From a virus: a DNA stretch of 23,324 bases. Shown here in pieces: positions 15,268 to 23,030 of this stretch (within the stretch, counting starts at the first letter, position 1; each line of letters starts with the position of its first letter). The position numbers and the translations under genes are program-made. The stretch lies in IMG/VR virus record IMGVR_UViG_3300021960_009982, positions 1-23,324 of that record; one strand, 5' to 3'. The notes below the pieces were generated by a model. That model did not search any database and had not been told where the DNA came from. It saw only the letters and a program-made list of their open reading frames with translations.

Positions 15268-15807
15268 ATGACAACAGTAGTACCCAATTGCGTTTTTCTC
15301 TCTCATGGGACAATCCCATGTTCAGATCTCCAGCATACAATTAAATTTCTTACCGAGCTTTTTGGTTTTGAACATGTTCAAACAAGCGATAATTCAGCTT
15401 CGTTTAGAATGGGTGGAAACTTTTGTTTTAGCGCAATTGAGAATTATGATGAACCACAGGATCTAAATGCTGATAAAGTGAACCATCATTTTGGTATTGA
15501 TATGGCTAATGAAGAAGATATTCAAAAGGCCTATGATATATTGTCTCAACCAGAGATTCTAAAAGAATATAAGATTCAAAAAATTACAGCACCAACACAT
15601 GGTCATGGAACTTACTTCATTTATGTTGTAGACCAAGATAGTATATATTGGGAATTGCTGGTTAATCCACCTGAAGGTTATATGTATAGATTCTTAGACA
15701 AAGATACAAATACAGATAATCGTAAATGGAAGAATCAAGAAAATATGAGAATGGAAAAACAGAAGAAGTGGAAAGATGAAATACCTACTTCCAAGGGTGA
15801 CAACTAA
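15268..15807 (+). CDS. VOC-superfamily (glyoxalase/dioxygenase-fold) protein
   Basis: Protein of 179 residues starting three bases after paralogue 1. Two beta-alpha-beta-beta-beta modules are visible: module 1 FLSHGTIPCSDLQHTIKFLT then LFGFEHVQ and SASFRMGGNFCFSAIE; module 2 NHHFGIDMANEEDIQKAYDI then TYFIYVVDQDSIYWELLVNP. The candidate metal ligands are His in LSHGTI, the NHHFG pair and Glu in YWELL, the VOC arrangement. These proteins act as glyoxalases, extradiol dioxygenases, epimerases or resistance thiol-transferases. The substrate cannot be told. The C-terminal tail after about residue 140 is highly charged. The gene overlaps paralogue 2 by 32 bases, so it is part of the island. Confidence 0.8.
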   Translation: MTTVVPNCVFLSHGTIPCSDLQHTIKFLTELFGFEHVQTSDNSASFRMGGNFCFSAIENYDEPQDLNADKVNHHFGIDMANEEDIQKAYDILSQPEILKEYKIQKITAPTHGHGTYFIYVVDQDSIYWELLVNPPEGYMYRFLDKDTNTDNRKWKNQENMRMEKQKKWKDEIPTSKGDN

Positions 15808-16990
15808 ATTATGGTTTAAGGCTTTCAATTTACTTAAATCACAATTAGAAGAAGAACGGAAAGTAGAGCCATATCCGAAAAGGTATGGCTTTCTTCCTAT
15901 GATCTTCAAGCATCAACTAGAATATTTTGAAGAGAATATGAAGCCAGGATCTAATAAGTATCCTCATGGCTTCTGTGATGCTTATGGTGAAGTTACAACT
16001 GGACTTAGAATCTATAATCATCTACAAACACCAGAGCTTAAGGACTGGGAGATTACATACACCTTTGCCGAGTCTATGCACGACAGAGCACTTCAGCTTA
16101 AAACACTAAGTGATGAGACTCAGCAGAAACTAGTACTATTGTGGTCTGGTGGATTAGACTCATCTGGAGCTTTAATAGCTTTGAATAAAGTTTGTGATCC
16201 AGAGCAACTTAAGATCACTCTTACTGAATCATCAATTGAAGAGAATCCAAACGCGTATCGCAATATCATTGAGAATAGAATTGAGCATACAGTAAATAGA
16301 ACTAGAACTCTTACTGATGATATTCAATATGACAAAGATATAACCATTGCTTGTAATGAAGCAGATGGTTTGATGGGAAGTGTTGGATTGAATGGACCGC
16401 CTTGGCAAAAACCAGCTCCTTGGTGGTGGGATATGGTTAAAGAAGATGGTTGGCTATACAAGGAAGAAAATCGACTACTATTCAGGAAGATTCATTTTCA
16501 GTTTGTAAGATATAGACAACATTATAGTACTCTTAAGTTATTAGGAACAACAAAAGGAAATACAATACCTCTTCATCATATCCAGCCTTTTTACGGACTT
16601 GGCGAAAAGATTCAAAAGTACTTTATCTCTAAATCTTTTAATCTTGACTTAGATTACTATCTACCAGTAAATAACTATGAACTATATACTAAATCAAAAA
16701 TGCCATTGAGACATTATATACATGAAATGACTGGAGATAATTGGGCTTACACTAAAGAAAAGATTAACTCATTTGTCCTTGGTCAATTTGATAGTCAAAG
16801 CGCTCATCCAGATGAACGACTTACTCTTCAAAGAGAAGAAAGAGTATTAGGGTTGACAAAAGATGGACAGGTCATTTCACCAGACAATATTATAGAGTTT
16901 GATTTAGAACCATATATAGATTATGAGGGTATGAAACCCCATCAAGAAAAGCATGTTGCAGAATTCTTGAGTAACCGGAGTAAAACATAA
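15776..16990 (+). CDS. Asparagine-synthetase-like PP-loop protein, paralogue 2 (divergent)
   Basis: Protein of 404 residues. The PP-loop is intact, LLWSGGLDSSGAL (121-133), and LTESSIEENPNAY (149-161) matches paralogue 1. The second motif is degraded: ACNEADGLMG (192-201) where the family has SGEGADELFG. The C-terminal element KMPLRHYIHEMTGD is recognisable but altered, and an extra C-terminal stretch of about 60 residues (LTLQREERVLGLTKDGQ and on) exceeds paralogue 1. It probably still binds ATP; it may be a divergent enzyme or a partner subunit. It overlaps the VOC gene by 32 bases and meets the cupin gene in TAATG. Confidence 0.8.
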   Translation: MKYLLPRVTTKLWFKAFNLLKSQLEEERKVEPYPKRYGFLPMIFKHQLEYFEENMKPGSNKYPHGFCDAYGEVTTGLRIYNHLQTPELKDWEITYTFAESMHDRALQLKTLSDETQQKLVLLWSGGLDSSGALIALNKVCDPEQLKITLTESSIEENPNAYRNIIENRIEHTVNRTRTLTDDIQYDKDITIACNEADGLMGSVGLNGPPWQKPAPWWWDMVKEDGWLYKEENRLLFRKIHFQFVRYRQHYSTLKLLGTTKGNTIPLHHIQPFYGLGEKIQKYFISKSFNLDLDYYLPVNNYELYTKSKMPLRHYIHEMTGDNWAYTKEKINSFVLGQFDSQSAHPDERLTLQREERVLGLTKDGQVISPDNIIEFDLEPYIDYEGMKPHQEKHVAEFLSNRSKT

Positions 16991-17637
16991 TGCTTACGTT
17001 TAATGGAATAGGCGAGTTTGATCGATTCAATACTATGTACCCATCCAAAGTTGAAAGCATTAGCGATGGAATTAAAACAACAATCCCTTATAGTACGGTG
17101 TATGGCTATTGTGCAAAAGGAGAAATTGAGCTACCAAATCTTTGGATGGTAAAAGAAGGCGAGTATTTCTCTTACTCATCTGTTGAAGAAGAATCAATTT
17201 ATGTTTCTGATTATGGCAAAGCAATCTTCTTTACTAGGCTTGGTCATATGCATCAAAATAATCTAGGTGGTCCAATTGAATCATCAGGACGACTATGTTA
17301 TATTGATGGATGCAGCGATAGTCTTTTAATCTATCCAAGTAGAGCTGGAGATCCAAGCTTAAATCTTCTACATTTTCCAGAAAATATCAATCAAACTCTT
17401 CACATTCATCCAAGTGTTAGACTTGGATATATTGCAAAAGGATCCGGAATTTGTTGGACTACAGATAATATCTATAATCTTGAAGAGGGAATGATTTTTT
17501 GTATTGAAGAACGTGAACTCCATAGATTTACTACATCGAATTCTGAGATGACGGTTATTGCATATCATCCAGATGGAGACTGGGGTCCAACTGATCAAAA
17601 TCATACAATGCTTAATAGGACTTATACAATCAAATGA
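16990..17637 (+). CDS. Cupin-domain protein
   Basis: Protein of 215 residues. The C-terminal half has the cupin pattern: TLHIHPSVRLGYIAKGSGICW (residues 136-156; His138 and His140) and LEEGMIFCIEERELHRF (164-180; His178). The usual Glu after the HxH pair is not evident, so metal ligation may be incomplete. The N-terminal half also reads as alternating beta strands (GEIELPNLWMVKEGEYFSYS), so a bicupin is possible. Cupins include oxygenases, isomerases and binding proteins. It begins in TAATG with paralogue 2 and ends in ATGA with the next gene, hence co-translated with the island. The natural substrate is unknown. Confidence 0.75.
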   Translation: MLTFNGIGEFDRFNTMYPSKVESISDGIKTTIPYSTVYGYCAKGEIELPNLWMVKEGEYFSYSSVEEESIYVSDYGKAIFFTRLGHMHQNNLGGPIESSGRLCYIDGCSDSLLIYPSRAGDPSLNLLHFPENINQTLHIHPSVRLGYIAKGSGICWTTDNIYNLEEGMIFCIEERELHRFTTSNSEMTVIAYHPDGDWGPTDQNHTMLNRTYTIK

Positions 17638-18362
17638 GGAAATCTATCTCAGGCTCTGGAGTACCAGACGCACCAGGCGAACCAATCTTTCTAATTAAAG
17701 ATGATCGCAATGATGGAATTATCAGAACAACAATGTTACCTGAAGCAGCTCATGCTGTACTTTTAAGATATTCATACTTGTCACTTAGAACTACAATGCC
17801 ATATTTTCGTGGATCTATTTTTGGACAAGGAACTGAGTTGTCTCTAAATAATATGACTCAAGGCTGGATATGGAAAGATAAAGAGCCAAAAGGACATCCT
17901 ATAGTTCCTATGCCTCCAGATTTATTTAACTATGATTGGCAAAACTTTAGAACTAAAGTCTTTGAAGAAGTCTCTCAATACGAGCATTTGTTTCAAACAT
18001 TAACTATGGGATCTGAAATTTGGACTTCAACTACTTTAAGCATGATCAATAGATTTCCAGATGTTGTAGTTCGAGAATTAAATGCATGTGACCCAGATAA
18101 TAATCAATATTCTGAAAACTTTAAGATCTATGCGTCATATCAATCATGCGATATTAAAACAGCATATGATGAATTAGCAAGGGATATAGATTTTGACAAT
18201 AAAATAAAAATGAAAACACTTGGTATTTGGAATCAAATTGTAGAGAAATCTTTAGATTGTGAAAAAGAACAAGACTGGATAGATTTGAGAGTATATCTAA
18301 GGTTGATGTTATTTAATGGTGGAGGAACTAATTCTTCCACTAGGTGGAGTAACTTTCAATGA
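17634..18362 (+). CDS. Unknown protein within the PP-loop island (242 aa)
   Basis: Joined by ATGA overlaps to the cupin before and paralogue 3 after, so it belongs to the same unit. The N-terminus (MRKSISGSGVPDAPGEPIF) is Gly/Pro-rich; the middle contains AAHAVLLRYSYLSLRTTMPYFRG and a region rich in Trp and aromatics (GWIWKDKEPKGHP, FNYDWQNFR); the C-terminal third is helical and charged (DIKTAYDELARDIDFDNKIKMK). No signal peptide, membrane helix or catalytic motif was recognised. It could be a scaffold or carrier-like partner of the PP-loop proteins, but nothing in the sequence shows this. Confidence 0.7.
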   Translation: MRKSISGSGVPDAPGEPIFLIKDDRNDGIIRTTMLPEAAHAVLLRYSYLSLRTTMPYFRGSIFGQGTELSLNNMTQGWIWKDKEPKGHPIVPMPPDLFNYDWQNFRTKVFEEVSQYEHLFQTLTMGSEIWTSTTLSMINRFPDVVVRELNACDPDNNQYSENFKIYASYQSCDIKTAYDELARDIDFDNKIKMKTLGIWNQIVEKSLDCEKEQDWIDLRVYLRLMLFNGGGTNSSTRWSNFQ

Positions 18363-19474
18363 GTGAGCTCTTTCTTATAACGTCTGATTCTAAAATTTAT
18401 ACTGATGACCTGCATAATCCACCATCATTTGATGTTGCAGCTTATTTGAGTATTAACAAATTAGTTGGTAGATTAACTTGCCAAAACATTTGTGATAGAA
18501 CAGGATATGTTAATACACCATATAAGTTCAAACGGTTTATTCCAATACCCGCATTACCAAGTGAGACTAATGCTCTTTCATTTTCAGATTTATGCGATGA
18601 TAGAGCTCATGAACTTATAAAATATAGTAATGATATCGGTAAACCATTATTGGTTATGTGGAGTGGCGGAATTGATAGCACTACTCTTCTTACTGCTCTT
18701 ATTAAGACTAAAAGTCTTGATAATATTATAGTAGGAATGTCAGTCCATTCAATTAGAGAAAACCCGAACTTTTATTATAAACATATTCGTGGTAAGATTA
18801 AAACTATTCCTTCTAACATTGCTTTATCTAAAATTAAAAATGATATGATATTAGTAGCGGGTGAAGGTGCTGATCAACTATTTGGAACTGATATCTACAA
18901 AAAAATAAATGTGAACATTGGTCTTGGTGTTATGACTGAACCATACTCAAAAACCAATATTGTTAGCTTTCTTAGATCAGTTAATATGACTGATGCAGAA
19001 GCTGATAAATGGTTTTTCATATTGGATGACCAAATCAAACATACTCAACTATGTGAGATTAAAACATTCAAAGACTTTTGGTGGTGGTACAATTTTTGCT
19101 ATAAGTGGCAATTTGTATTTTTTAGAACTCTTATTATGGCAGATCAAATTGGGCGTGAATATATTACAAAGGATTGGATCAATACTAACTTCAAACAGTT
19201 CTTTATGACTAATGCATTTCAAAGATGGTCTATGCTAAATCCAAATCTTAAAAGAGTAGATACGTGGACCTCATATAAAATAGAAGCTAAGAAGTATATA
19301 TTTGAGTTTGATAAGAATCAAGACTATTTTGATAACAAAGTAAAAATGTCTAGTATGATCAACCTAATTAGAAGTACTCATTCTATGATTGGTGGTATGG
19401 ATTCGAATTATGAAATGCTTCCACCAAGTTTTGATTTAACGCCATATAGGCAGATGGAGAATTCATTTGTATAA
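18359..19474 (+). CDS. Asparagine-synthetase-like PP-loop protein, paralogue 3
   Basis: Protein of 371 residues. It has an intact PP-loop, MWSGGIDSTTLLTAL (100-114), and the best AsnB-like second motif of the set, AGEGADQLFGTDIY (167-180). HSIRENPNFYY corresponds to the TESSxxENPNxY block of paralogues 1 and 2. FWWWYNFCYKWQFVFFR and KYIFEFDKNQD near the C-terminus align with paralogues 1 and 4. Both catalytic signatures are kept, so ATP-dependent adenylation of a carboxylate is likely. The N-terminal 95 residues are not a glutaminase domain. The start overlaps the upstream stop (ATGA) and the end overlaps paralogue 4 by 8 bases. Confidence 0.85.
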   Translation: MSELFLITSDSKIYTDDLHNPPSFDVAAYLSINKLVGRLTCQNICDRTGYVNTPYKFKRFIPIPALPSETNALSFSDLCDDRAHELIKYSNDIGKPLLVMWSGGIDSTTLLTALIKTKSLDNIIVGMSVHSIRENPNFYYKHIRGKIKTIPSNIALSKIKNDMILVAGEGADQLFGTDIYKKINVNIGLGVMTEPYSKTNIVSFLRSVNMTDAEADKWFFILDDQIKHTQLCEIKTFKDFWWWYNFCYKWQFVFFRTLIMADQIGREYITKDWINTNFKQFFMTNAFQRWSMLNPNLKRVDTWTSYKIEAKKYIFEFDKNQDYFDNKVKMSSMINLIRSTHSMIGGMDSNYEMLPPSFDLTPYRQMENSFV

Positions 19475-20702
19475 AGATCCTTTTTTCGATGAAAGGATAG
19501 AGTTTTATCCAATGTCGCATATTAAGTCTACTGATTCCTTATTTAATTTTATTGAAGAGGATGAACTAGAAATCTATATGCCACAGGTTTTCATTGGTGC
19601 ATTTCTTTTATGTTTATCTCCGGTTAATAGAGTAAGACACAATAAGTTTAAGAACATCGAATTCAATTATATTCCAGTACCTGAATATAAGCCAAACACT
19701 CCTAACTTTGCAGACACAGTAAGAAGTGTTGCTGAAAATATGTGGAAGGACAATGAGAAGATTACTGTCTCTTGGTCTGGTGGAATTGATTCAACTACAG
19801 CTCTTTGTGCTCTTATTGAAACTTGTGATAATTGGAAAGATCGCCTTAGAGTAATCTATACTGACACCAGTGTTTTAGAATATTCAGAGTTTCATGAAAA
19901 GTTTGTAACACAAGTCAAAGATAATATTTTGTGCAGTGAACATGATTTATTTACTAAGCATATACCTAATGCTTTAAATGATAGTCTTGTAACAAGTGGA
20001 GAATGTGGAGATCAAATTTTTGGTAGTATGATTCTAGCTAGTAATCCAGAAAGTATGATTCAACCATATCAATCAATTTTGAATTGGGATCACCTATTAG
20101 GTCCAGATGCAAACTTACATAGATCATCTCCTGTAAATAATGTCGGTAAAGTCTATAAAGACTTAATGTTCAATTATATTGATGAGCAATTATCATATTG
20201 TCCATTTGAAGTAAAGAGTGTCTTTGATTTTTATTGGTGGCTTAACTATACACTTAAGTGGAATCTATGCGTGTATAGAGTGATTGGTAAAGTTCCAGTA
20301 GGAGATGAGTTTAAGATCAAAAATTGGTATCCATTCTATAATGCTCCTGAATTACACCAATGGTCTATTTCTCATCATGAAGAGAAAGTTAAAGTTGGTG
20401 GTAATTGGAAGACCTATAAGCAGCCGGCTAAAGACTATATTTTTACAATTGCTGGAGATGAAGATTATAGAGATAATAAAGTTAAGACCGCGTCTCTTTC
20501 AGAAGAGAGTAGAAAACTAAGTGGATCAATATCGTTCATAAATGAGTCTGGAAAAATTAGACCTTGGGTTGAACAAGAATATGTTGAGAAACTTATAGAC
20601 ATTAAACGCGTTCCATATGGTTCTGATGAAGTACCTCCATACTTCAATGAAGTATATACACGTATGAAACCCTTCTACGATTTCTTATATTTTTATAAAT
20701 AG
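19467..20702 (+). CDS. Asparagine-synthetase-like PP-loop protein, paralogue 4
   Basis: Protein of 411 residues from a TTG start at 19467, chosen because GGAGA lies six bases upstream and it overlaps the previous stop by 8 bases; ATG 19512 is an alternative without a good site. PP-loop VSWSGGIDSTTAL (101-113) and TSGECGDQIFG (176-186) are intact; the TESS block is changed to YTDTSVLEYSEFH. YWWLNYTLKWNLCVYR and YKQPAKDYIFTIAGDEDYRDNKVK match the other paralogues. It has a longer N-terminal part (about 100 residues) and a C-terminal extension of about 55 residues. Last gene of the island; its end (Tyr-Lys-stop) forms a TATAAATA late-type element. Confidence 0.85.
   Translation: MYKDPFFDERIEFYPMSHIKSTDSLFNFIEEDELEIYMPQVFIGAFLLCLSPVNRVRHNKFKNIEFNYIPVPEYKPNTPNFADTVRSVAENMWKDNEKITVSWSGGIDSTTALCALIETCDNWKDRLRVIYTDTSVLEYSEFHEKFVTQVKDNILCSEHDLFTKHIPNALNDSLVTSGECGDQIFGSMILASNPESMIQPYQSILNWDHLLGPDANLHRSSPVNNVGKVYKDLMFNYIDEQLSYCPFEVKSVFDFYWWLNYTLKWNLCVYRVIGKVPVGDEFKIKNWYPFYNAPELHQWSISHHEEKVKVGGNWKTYKQPAKDYIFTIAGDEDYRDNKVKTASLSEESRKLSGSISFINESGKIRPWVEQEYVEKLIDIKRVPYGSDEVPPYFNEVYTRMKPFYDFLYFYK
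20694..20701 (+). promoter_or_regulatory. T4-like late promoter element TATAAATA
   Basis: A perfect TATAAATA overlaps the Tyr-Lys-TAG end of paralogue 4. It lies in the only gap between the PP-loop island and the next gene, which has a very strong GGAGGG site, so a separate late transcript is plausible. Confidence 0.5.
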
Positions 20703-20743
20703 ATCAGATACATTATGTGTAGGTCTGATTAACGGAGGGCAAA

Positions 20744-21976
20744 ATGTCGTCATCAATTATTTTTTACACAAACGAATTTTTAGATAAGTTAGAAGAAACA
20801 GCAGCAGCTATCTCATCTAATACTGCAGGAATTGCTGCTGAAATTGCTAATCTTAAGACAAAGGCAGATGAATATCGTATGCATTCTGCTATCGATAGAA
20901 ATGGCTCTGAATATTTTGACTTTCAGGTGCGGACGCTTAAGCCATTAGGAGCTGAATCTCCACATACTGCTAGATCAATTGCTAATATTATGAACATTAG
21001 AGCAAGAGCACTAGCTGCAAAAAACAAGAATATTGCTGTTTTTATGAGCCGGCCAAGCCTTGATCAGTTTGCCGCACTGGCTTCTTTTATAAAAGCTTTA
21101 GATGATTATAGGACTTTAGATCCTATTGCTACTGGTGGTACTGGTTCTAGATTAAATAAGCTTACTGTATATCATCACCCAAGTATCTTTAATGTTTCAA
21201 CAGTTTCAAATACTAACTATGCTACATTTTTAAGTTGGTGGGCTGATGAACATAAAGCAACTGTACCAGATGGCTTTGTGAATACTGATATTATTGCAGG
21301 TATTTTCAAGAGACTTAAAAATAGAGTTAACTTCCAACCATTCCACTTTGGAAGAAGACTACCAAAGGGTGGTCTAGGTTCTAGACTTTCTATTCCAGAT
21401 GAAATGCTAGATGGTAATACTCTTATCATTGGACTAAAATGTCCTCTCCTTAAATATCAAGGAGACGCTAATGGCTGGCATGAGTGGATGAGATACGCTG
21501 AAATAGATATGCGTTTCACGCAAATTAGACATACAGCTAGAGATGTTGTTGTTGATCCACTTGAGAATATTGAAAACTTCTATTCAGTAGACATGGAAGA
21601 AAAGATTGTTGAGCTCTGTGGCGGTGGTGAGTATCCATATGATGCTATTGTCGAAGGTCTCAAAGAAGCAGTTGTATATGGACTAGAAAATACTAGAGTA
21701 GCAGATAGTGAGTCTTATATTTCAAATACACACATTGGAACTGATGGTCTAAAGAAAGATAAGTATCCTCATCGTATGGCTAACACCTATGTACAAAACT
21801 GGGAAGTTGGTGGAACCATTACATATAGTAGTGGGTTTAGCATGAACATGGATACTATGCTGACTCATAGCACTCCAGCAAATACTAACTTCTATGCTTT
21901 ATGCGCCAATGGTTCAGTTATTAGAGAATCTAATATTGCTGACTTTGATCTTCAAGAATTCATAATCAAGACATAA
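20744..21976 (+). CDS. Large phage protein of unknown function (410 aa)
   Basis: Start ATG 20744 with GGAGGG five bases upstream. The N-terminal 45 residues look like a coiled coil (LDKLEETAAAISSNTAGIAA then IANLKTKADEYR). The central part has HHPSIFNVSTVSNTNYATFLSW and FQPFHFGRRLPKGGLGSRLS; the C-terminal part, NTYVQNWEVGGTITYSSGFS then LTHSTPANTNFYAL, has the polar Gly/Ser/Thr-rich, Asn-rich texture of many virion proteins. Together with the late-type promoter upstream this makes a structural protein the best guess, but no family was recognised. Separated from the next genes by a terminator, which are on the other strand. Confidence 0.65.
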   Translation: MSSSIIFYTNEFLDKLEETAAAISSNTAGIAAEIANLKTKADEYRMHSAIDRNGSEYFDFQVRTLKPLGAESPHTARSIANIMNIRARALAAKNKNIAVFMSRPSLDQFAALASFIKALDDYRTLDPIATGGTGSRLNKLTVYHHPSIFNVSTVSNTNYATFLSWWADEHKATVPDGFVNTDIIAGIFKRLKNRVNFQPFHFGRRLPKGGLGSRLSIPDEMLDGNTLIIGLKCPLLKYQGDANGWHEWMRYAEIDMRFTQIRHTARDVVVDPLENIENFYSVDMEEKIVELCGGGEYPYDAIVEGLKEAVVYGLENTRVADSESYISNTHIGTDGLKKDKYPHRMANTYVQNWEVGGTITYSSGFSMNMDTMLTHSTPANTNFYALCANGSVIRESNIADFDLQEFIIKT

Positions 21977-21980
21977 AAAT

Positions 21981-22003
21981 GAGGGGCTAACCATTGGCCC
22001 CTC
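21981..22003 (-). terminator. Hairpin terminator at the convergent junction
   Basis: GAGGGGC (21981-21987) pairs with GCCCCTC (21997-22003); inner T-G, A-T, A-T pairs leave a loop CCA. On the minus strand it is followed by ATTTTTAT, so it should stop the leftward unit. On the plus strand no T-tract follows, but it may still slow the rightward transcript of the 410-residue gene. Confidence 0.75.
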
Positions 22004-22068
22004 GCGAGTCTATTAGGCGACTAACCCAAATGAAGTAGAGCAGCTAAATATAGTGGCTGTTACGGTAC

Positions 22069-22509
22069 TTATTTATATACTTTGAAATTAGTATTTGCTA
22101 GTTCTCTATTTTTGAGATGCTGTTCTGCAATAGATTCTTTAGATTGTCCAAAGTATGCTACTGCTAGATTATGGTCAACTAGTAATTTGTTGACCGTGGT
22201 GTTAATAGTTACACCTTCCCATTCATGGGATACTGGAAACTCTCCGAGGATGCGGCCGTATTTACCAGCCGCATCCTTTTTTGTTCGAAGAATCGCGCTT
22301 TCGCCTTCAACTAAATAAGCTTTTACGAAAGCGGCCGCCAACTTACCAAACACTTTTTCGACTTTATCACTGGTACGCGATTCTGGCGTATCAATACCAT
22401 AAAGCCTAATCCTTTGATCTCTAAGCCAGAGGTCAAAGCCTAAGTCAATGTCGACGTCAACTGTATCGCCATCAACAACTCGTTTGATAATGCAGCGGTA
22501 TTCATACAT
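22069..22509 (-). CDS. Staphylococcal nuclease-like (thermonuclease) protein
   Basis: Protein of 146 residues with the SNase OB-fold core: VVDGDTVDVDIDLG (11-24), RIRLYGIDTPESR (33-45) and GKYGRILGEF (82-91). Arg35, Asp40, Glu43 and Arg86 match the catalytic and calcium-binding residues of staphylococcal nuclease, so the enzyme is probably active on DNA or RNA in the presence of calcium. No signal peptide is visible, so it would act in the host cytoplasm, for example in host DNA breakdown, or be released at lysis. Similar genes occur in T4-like cyanophages. It starts 5 bases after the stop of the upstream 77-residue gene, in the same leftward unit. Confidence 0.9.
   Translation of the reverse strand: MYEYRCIIKRVVDGDTVDVDIDLGFDLWLRDQRIRLYGIDTPESRTSDKVEKVFGKLAAAFVKAYLVEGESAILRTKKDAAGKYGRILGEFPVSHEWEGVTINTTVNKLLVDHNLAVAYFGQSKESIAEQHLKNRELANTNFKVYK
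22070..22077 (-). promoter_or_regulatory. TATAAATA element at the end of the nuclease gene
   Basis: On the minus strand TATAAATA spans the Tyr-Lys-TAA end of the nuclease gene. No gene follows before the terminator some 70-90 bases on, so if active it would make only a short RNA. It may equally be a chance product of the Tyr-Lys-stop ending. Confidence 0.25.
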
Positions 22510-22514
22510 TTTTG

Positions 22515-22748
22515 TTATGATTTCTTCTGAATGTATTCGTAAAGCTCAGTTGCTTTTGAAACGATCTCAGATGGATTGTACATCTTAGGAGCGTACTCAG
22601 AAAGGAATTCTTGGACTGGTTTACCTTCTTCCCTAAGGATGTCGGCTGCCATATGCATCTGCTGGATCTGTGCATCATAGGCTTGATCCATCATTTCCTT
22701 AGCCATCTTGAGAGTTTCTAACCGAATTTCGAAAGGATTCTTAGACAT
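22515..22748 (-). CDS. Small T4-like phage protein of unknown function (77 aa)
   Basis: Starts at ATG 22748 behind AGGAGA on the minus strand. The product is almost entirely helical: NPFEIRLETLKMAKEMMDQA, then QQMHMAADILREEGK, then NPSEIVSKATELYEYIQKKS. The NPFEIRLE...A...LY(E/A)(Y/F) layout is one I recall among small T4-like phage proteins of unknown function. It sits between the tmRNA gene and the nuclease gene and shares their transcript direction. Confidence 0.75.
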   Translation of the reverse strand: MSKNPFEIRLETLKMAKEMMDQAYDAQIQQMHMAADILREEGKPVQEFLSEYAPKMYNPSEIVSKATELYEYIQKKS

Positions 22749-22830
22749 ATCATGTCTCCTGTGTTGTGTGTTTAGTTTATAAGGTGGTGGGTTATTCTGT
22801 TTCTAGGGAACCCACCGAAACCCAGAGCAA

Positions 22831-22875
22831 TTATGCTGCTAGAGCATAATCCTCAAGTGCAAAGTTATCGTTTGC
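22831..22875 (-). other. tmRNA tag reading frame (ANDNFALEDYALAA)
   Basis: Minus-strand codons from resume codon GCA at 22875 to TAA at 22833-22831 encode 14 residues, ANDNFALEDYALAA. The start AND and the end ALAA are the hallmarks of proteolysis tags (E. coli: ANDENYALAA), so the tag should be recognised by ClpXP-type proteases. The frame begins right after the AU-rich CGAATAAAT, as in other tmRNAs. Confidence 0.92.
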
Positions 22876-22962
22876 ATTTATTCGAGATCTTGCGTTAACC
22901 GAGCTTGCGCCGGACAACTCCACTCTTCTACTACCTGCCAGTCGATCCTAGTTCGCCCCCAT

Positions 22963-23030
22963 CATAAGCATGCTCTGTCGCCGTTTTTGCCATGCTGGTA
23001 ACGACCAAGACCTCAAAGAACATGCTTATG
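22963..23030 (-). repeat. Inverted repeat joining the two tmRNA halves in the precursor
   Basis: On the minus strand CATAAGCATG (23030-23021) is complementary to CATGCTTATG (22972-22963). It directly continues the 7-bp acceptor stem: one more A-U pair (23032 with 22961) and one C-A mismatch lie between, giving about 18 paired of 19 positions. The loop (23020-22973) is excised in maturation. Confidence 0.85.

Noticed and set aside
14245-20702. PP-loop proteins as QueC-type 7-deazaguanine enzymes
   Set aside because: SGGxDS fits, but the QueC zinc Cys set is absent and the second motif GE(G/C)xDQxFG is that of the asparagine-synthetase family; no QueD, QueE or FolE gene is nearby.
20703-20729. 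Inverted repeat ATCAGA/TCTGAT before the 410-residue gene as a regulatory hairpin
   Set aside because: Only 6 bp of stem with a 15-base loop, and the expected late transcript would start inside it.
22004-22069. tRNA-like or gene-like content in the gap between the convergent units
   Set aside because: No T-arm motif, no clover-leaf and no open frame with a start and ribosome-binding site on either strand.
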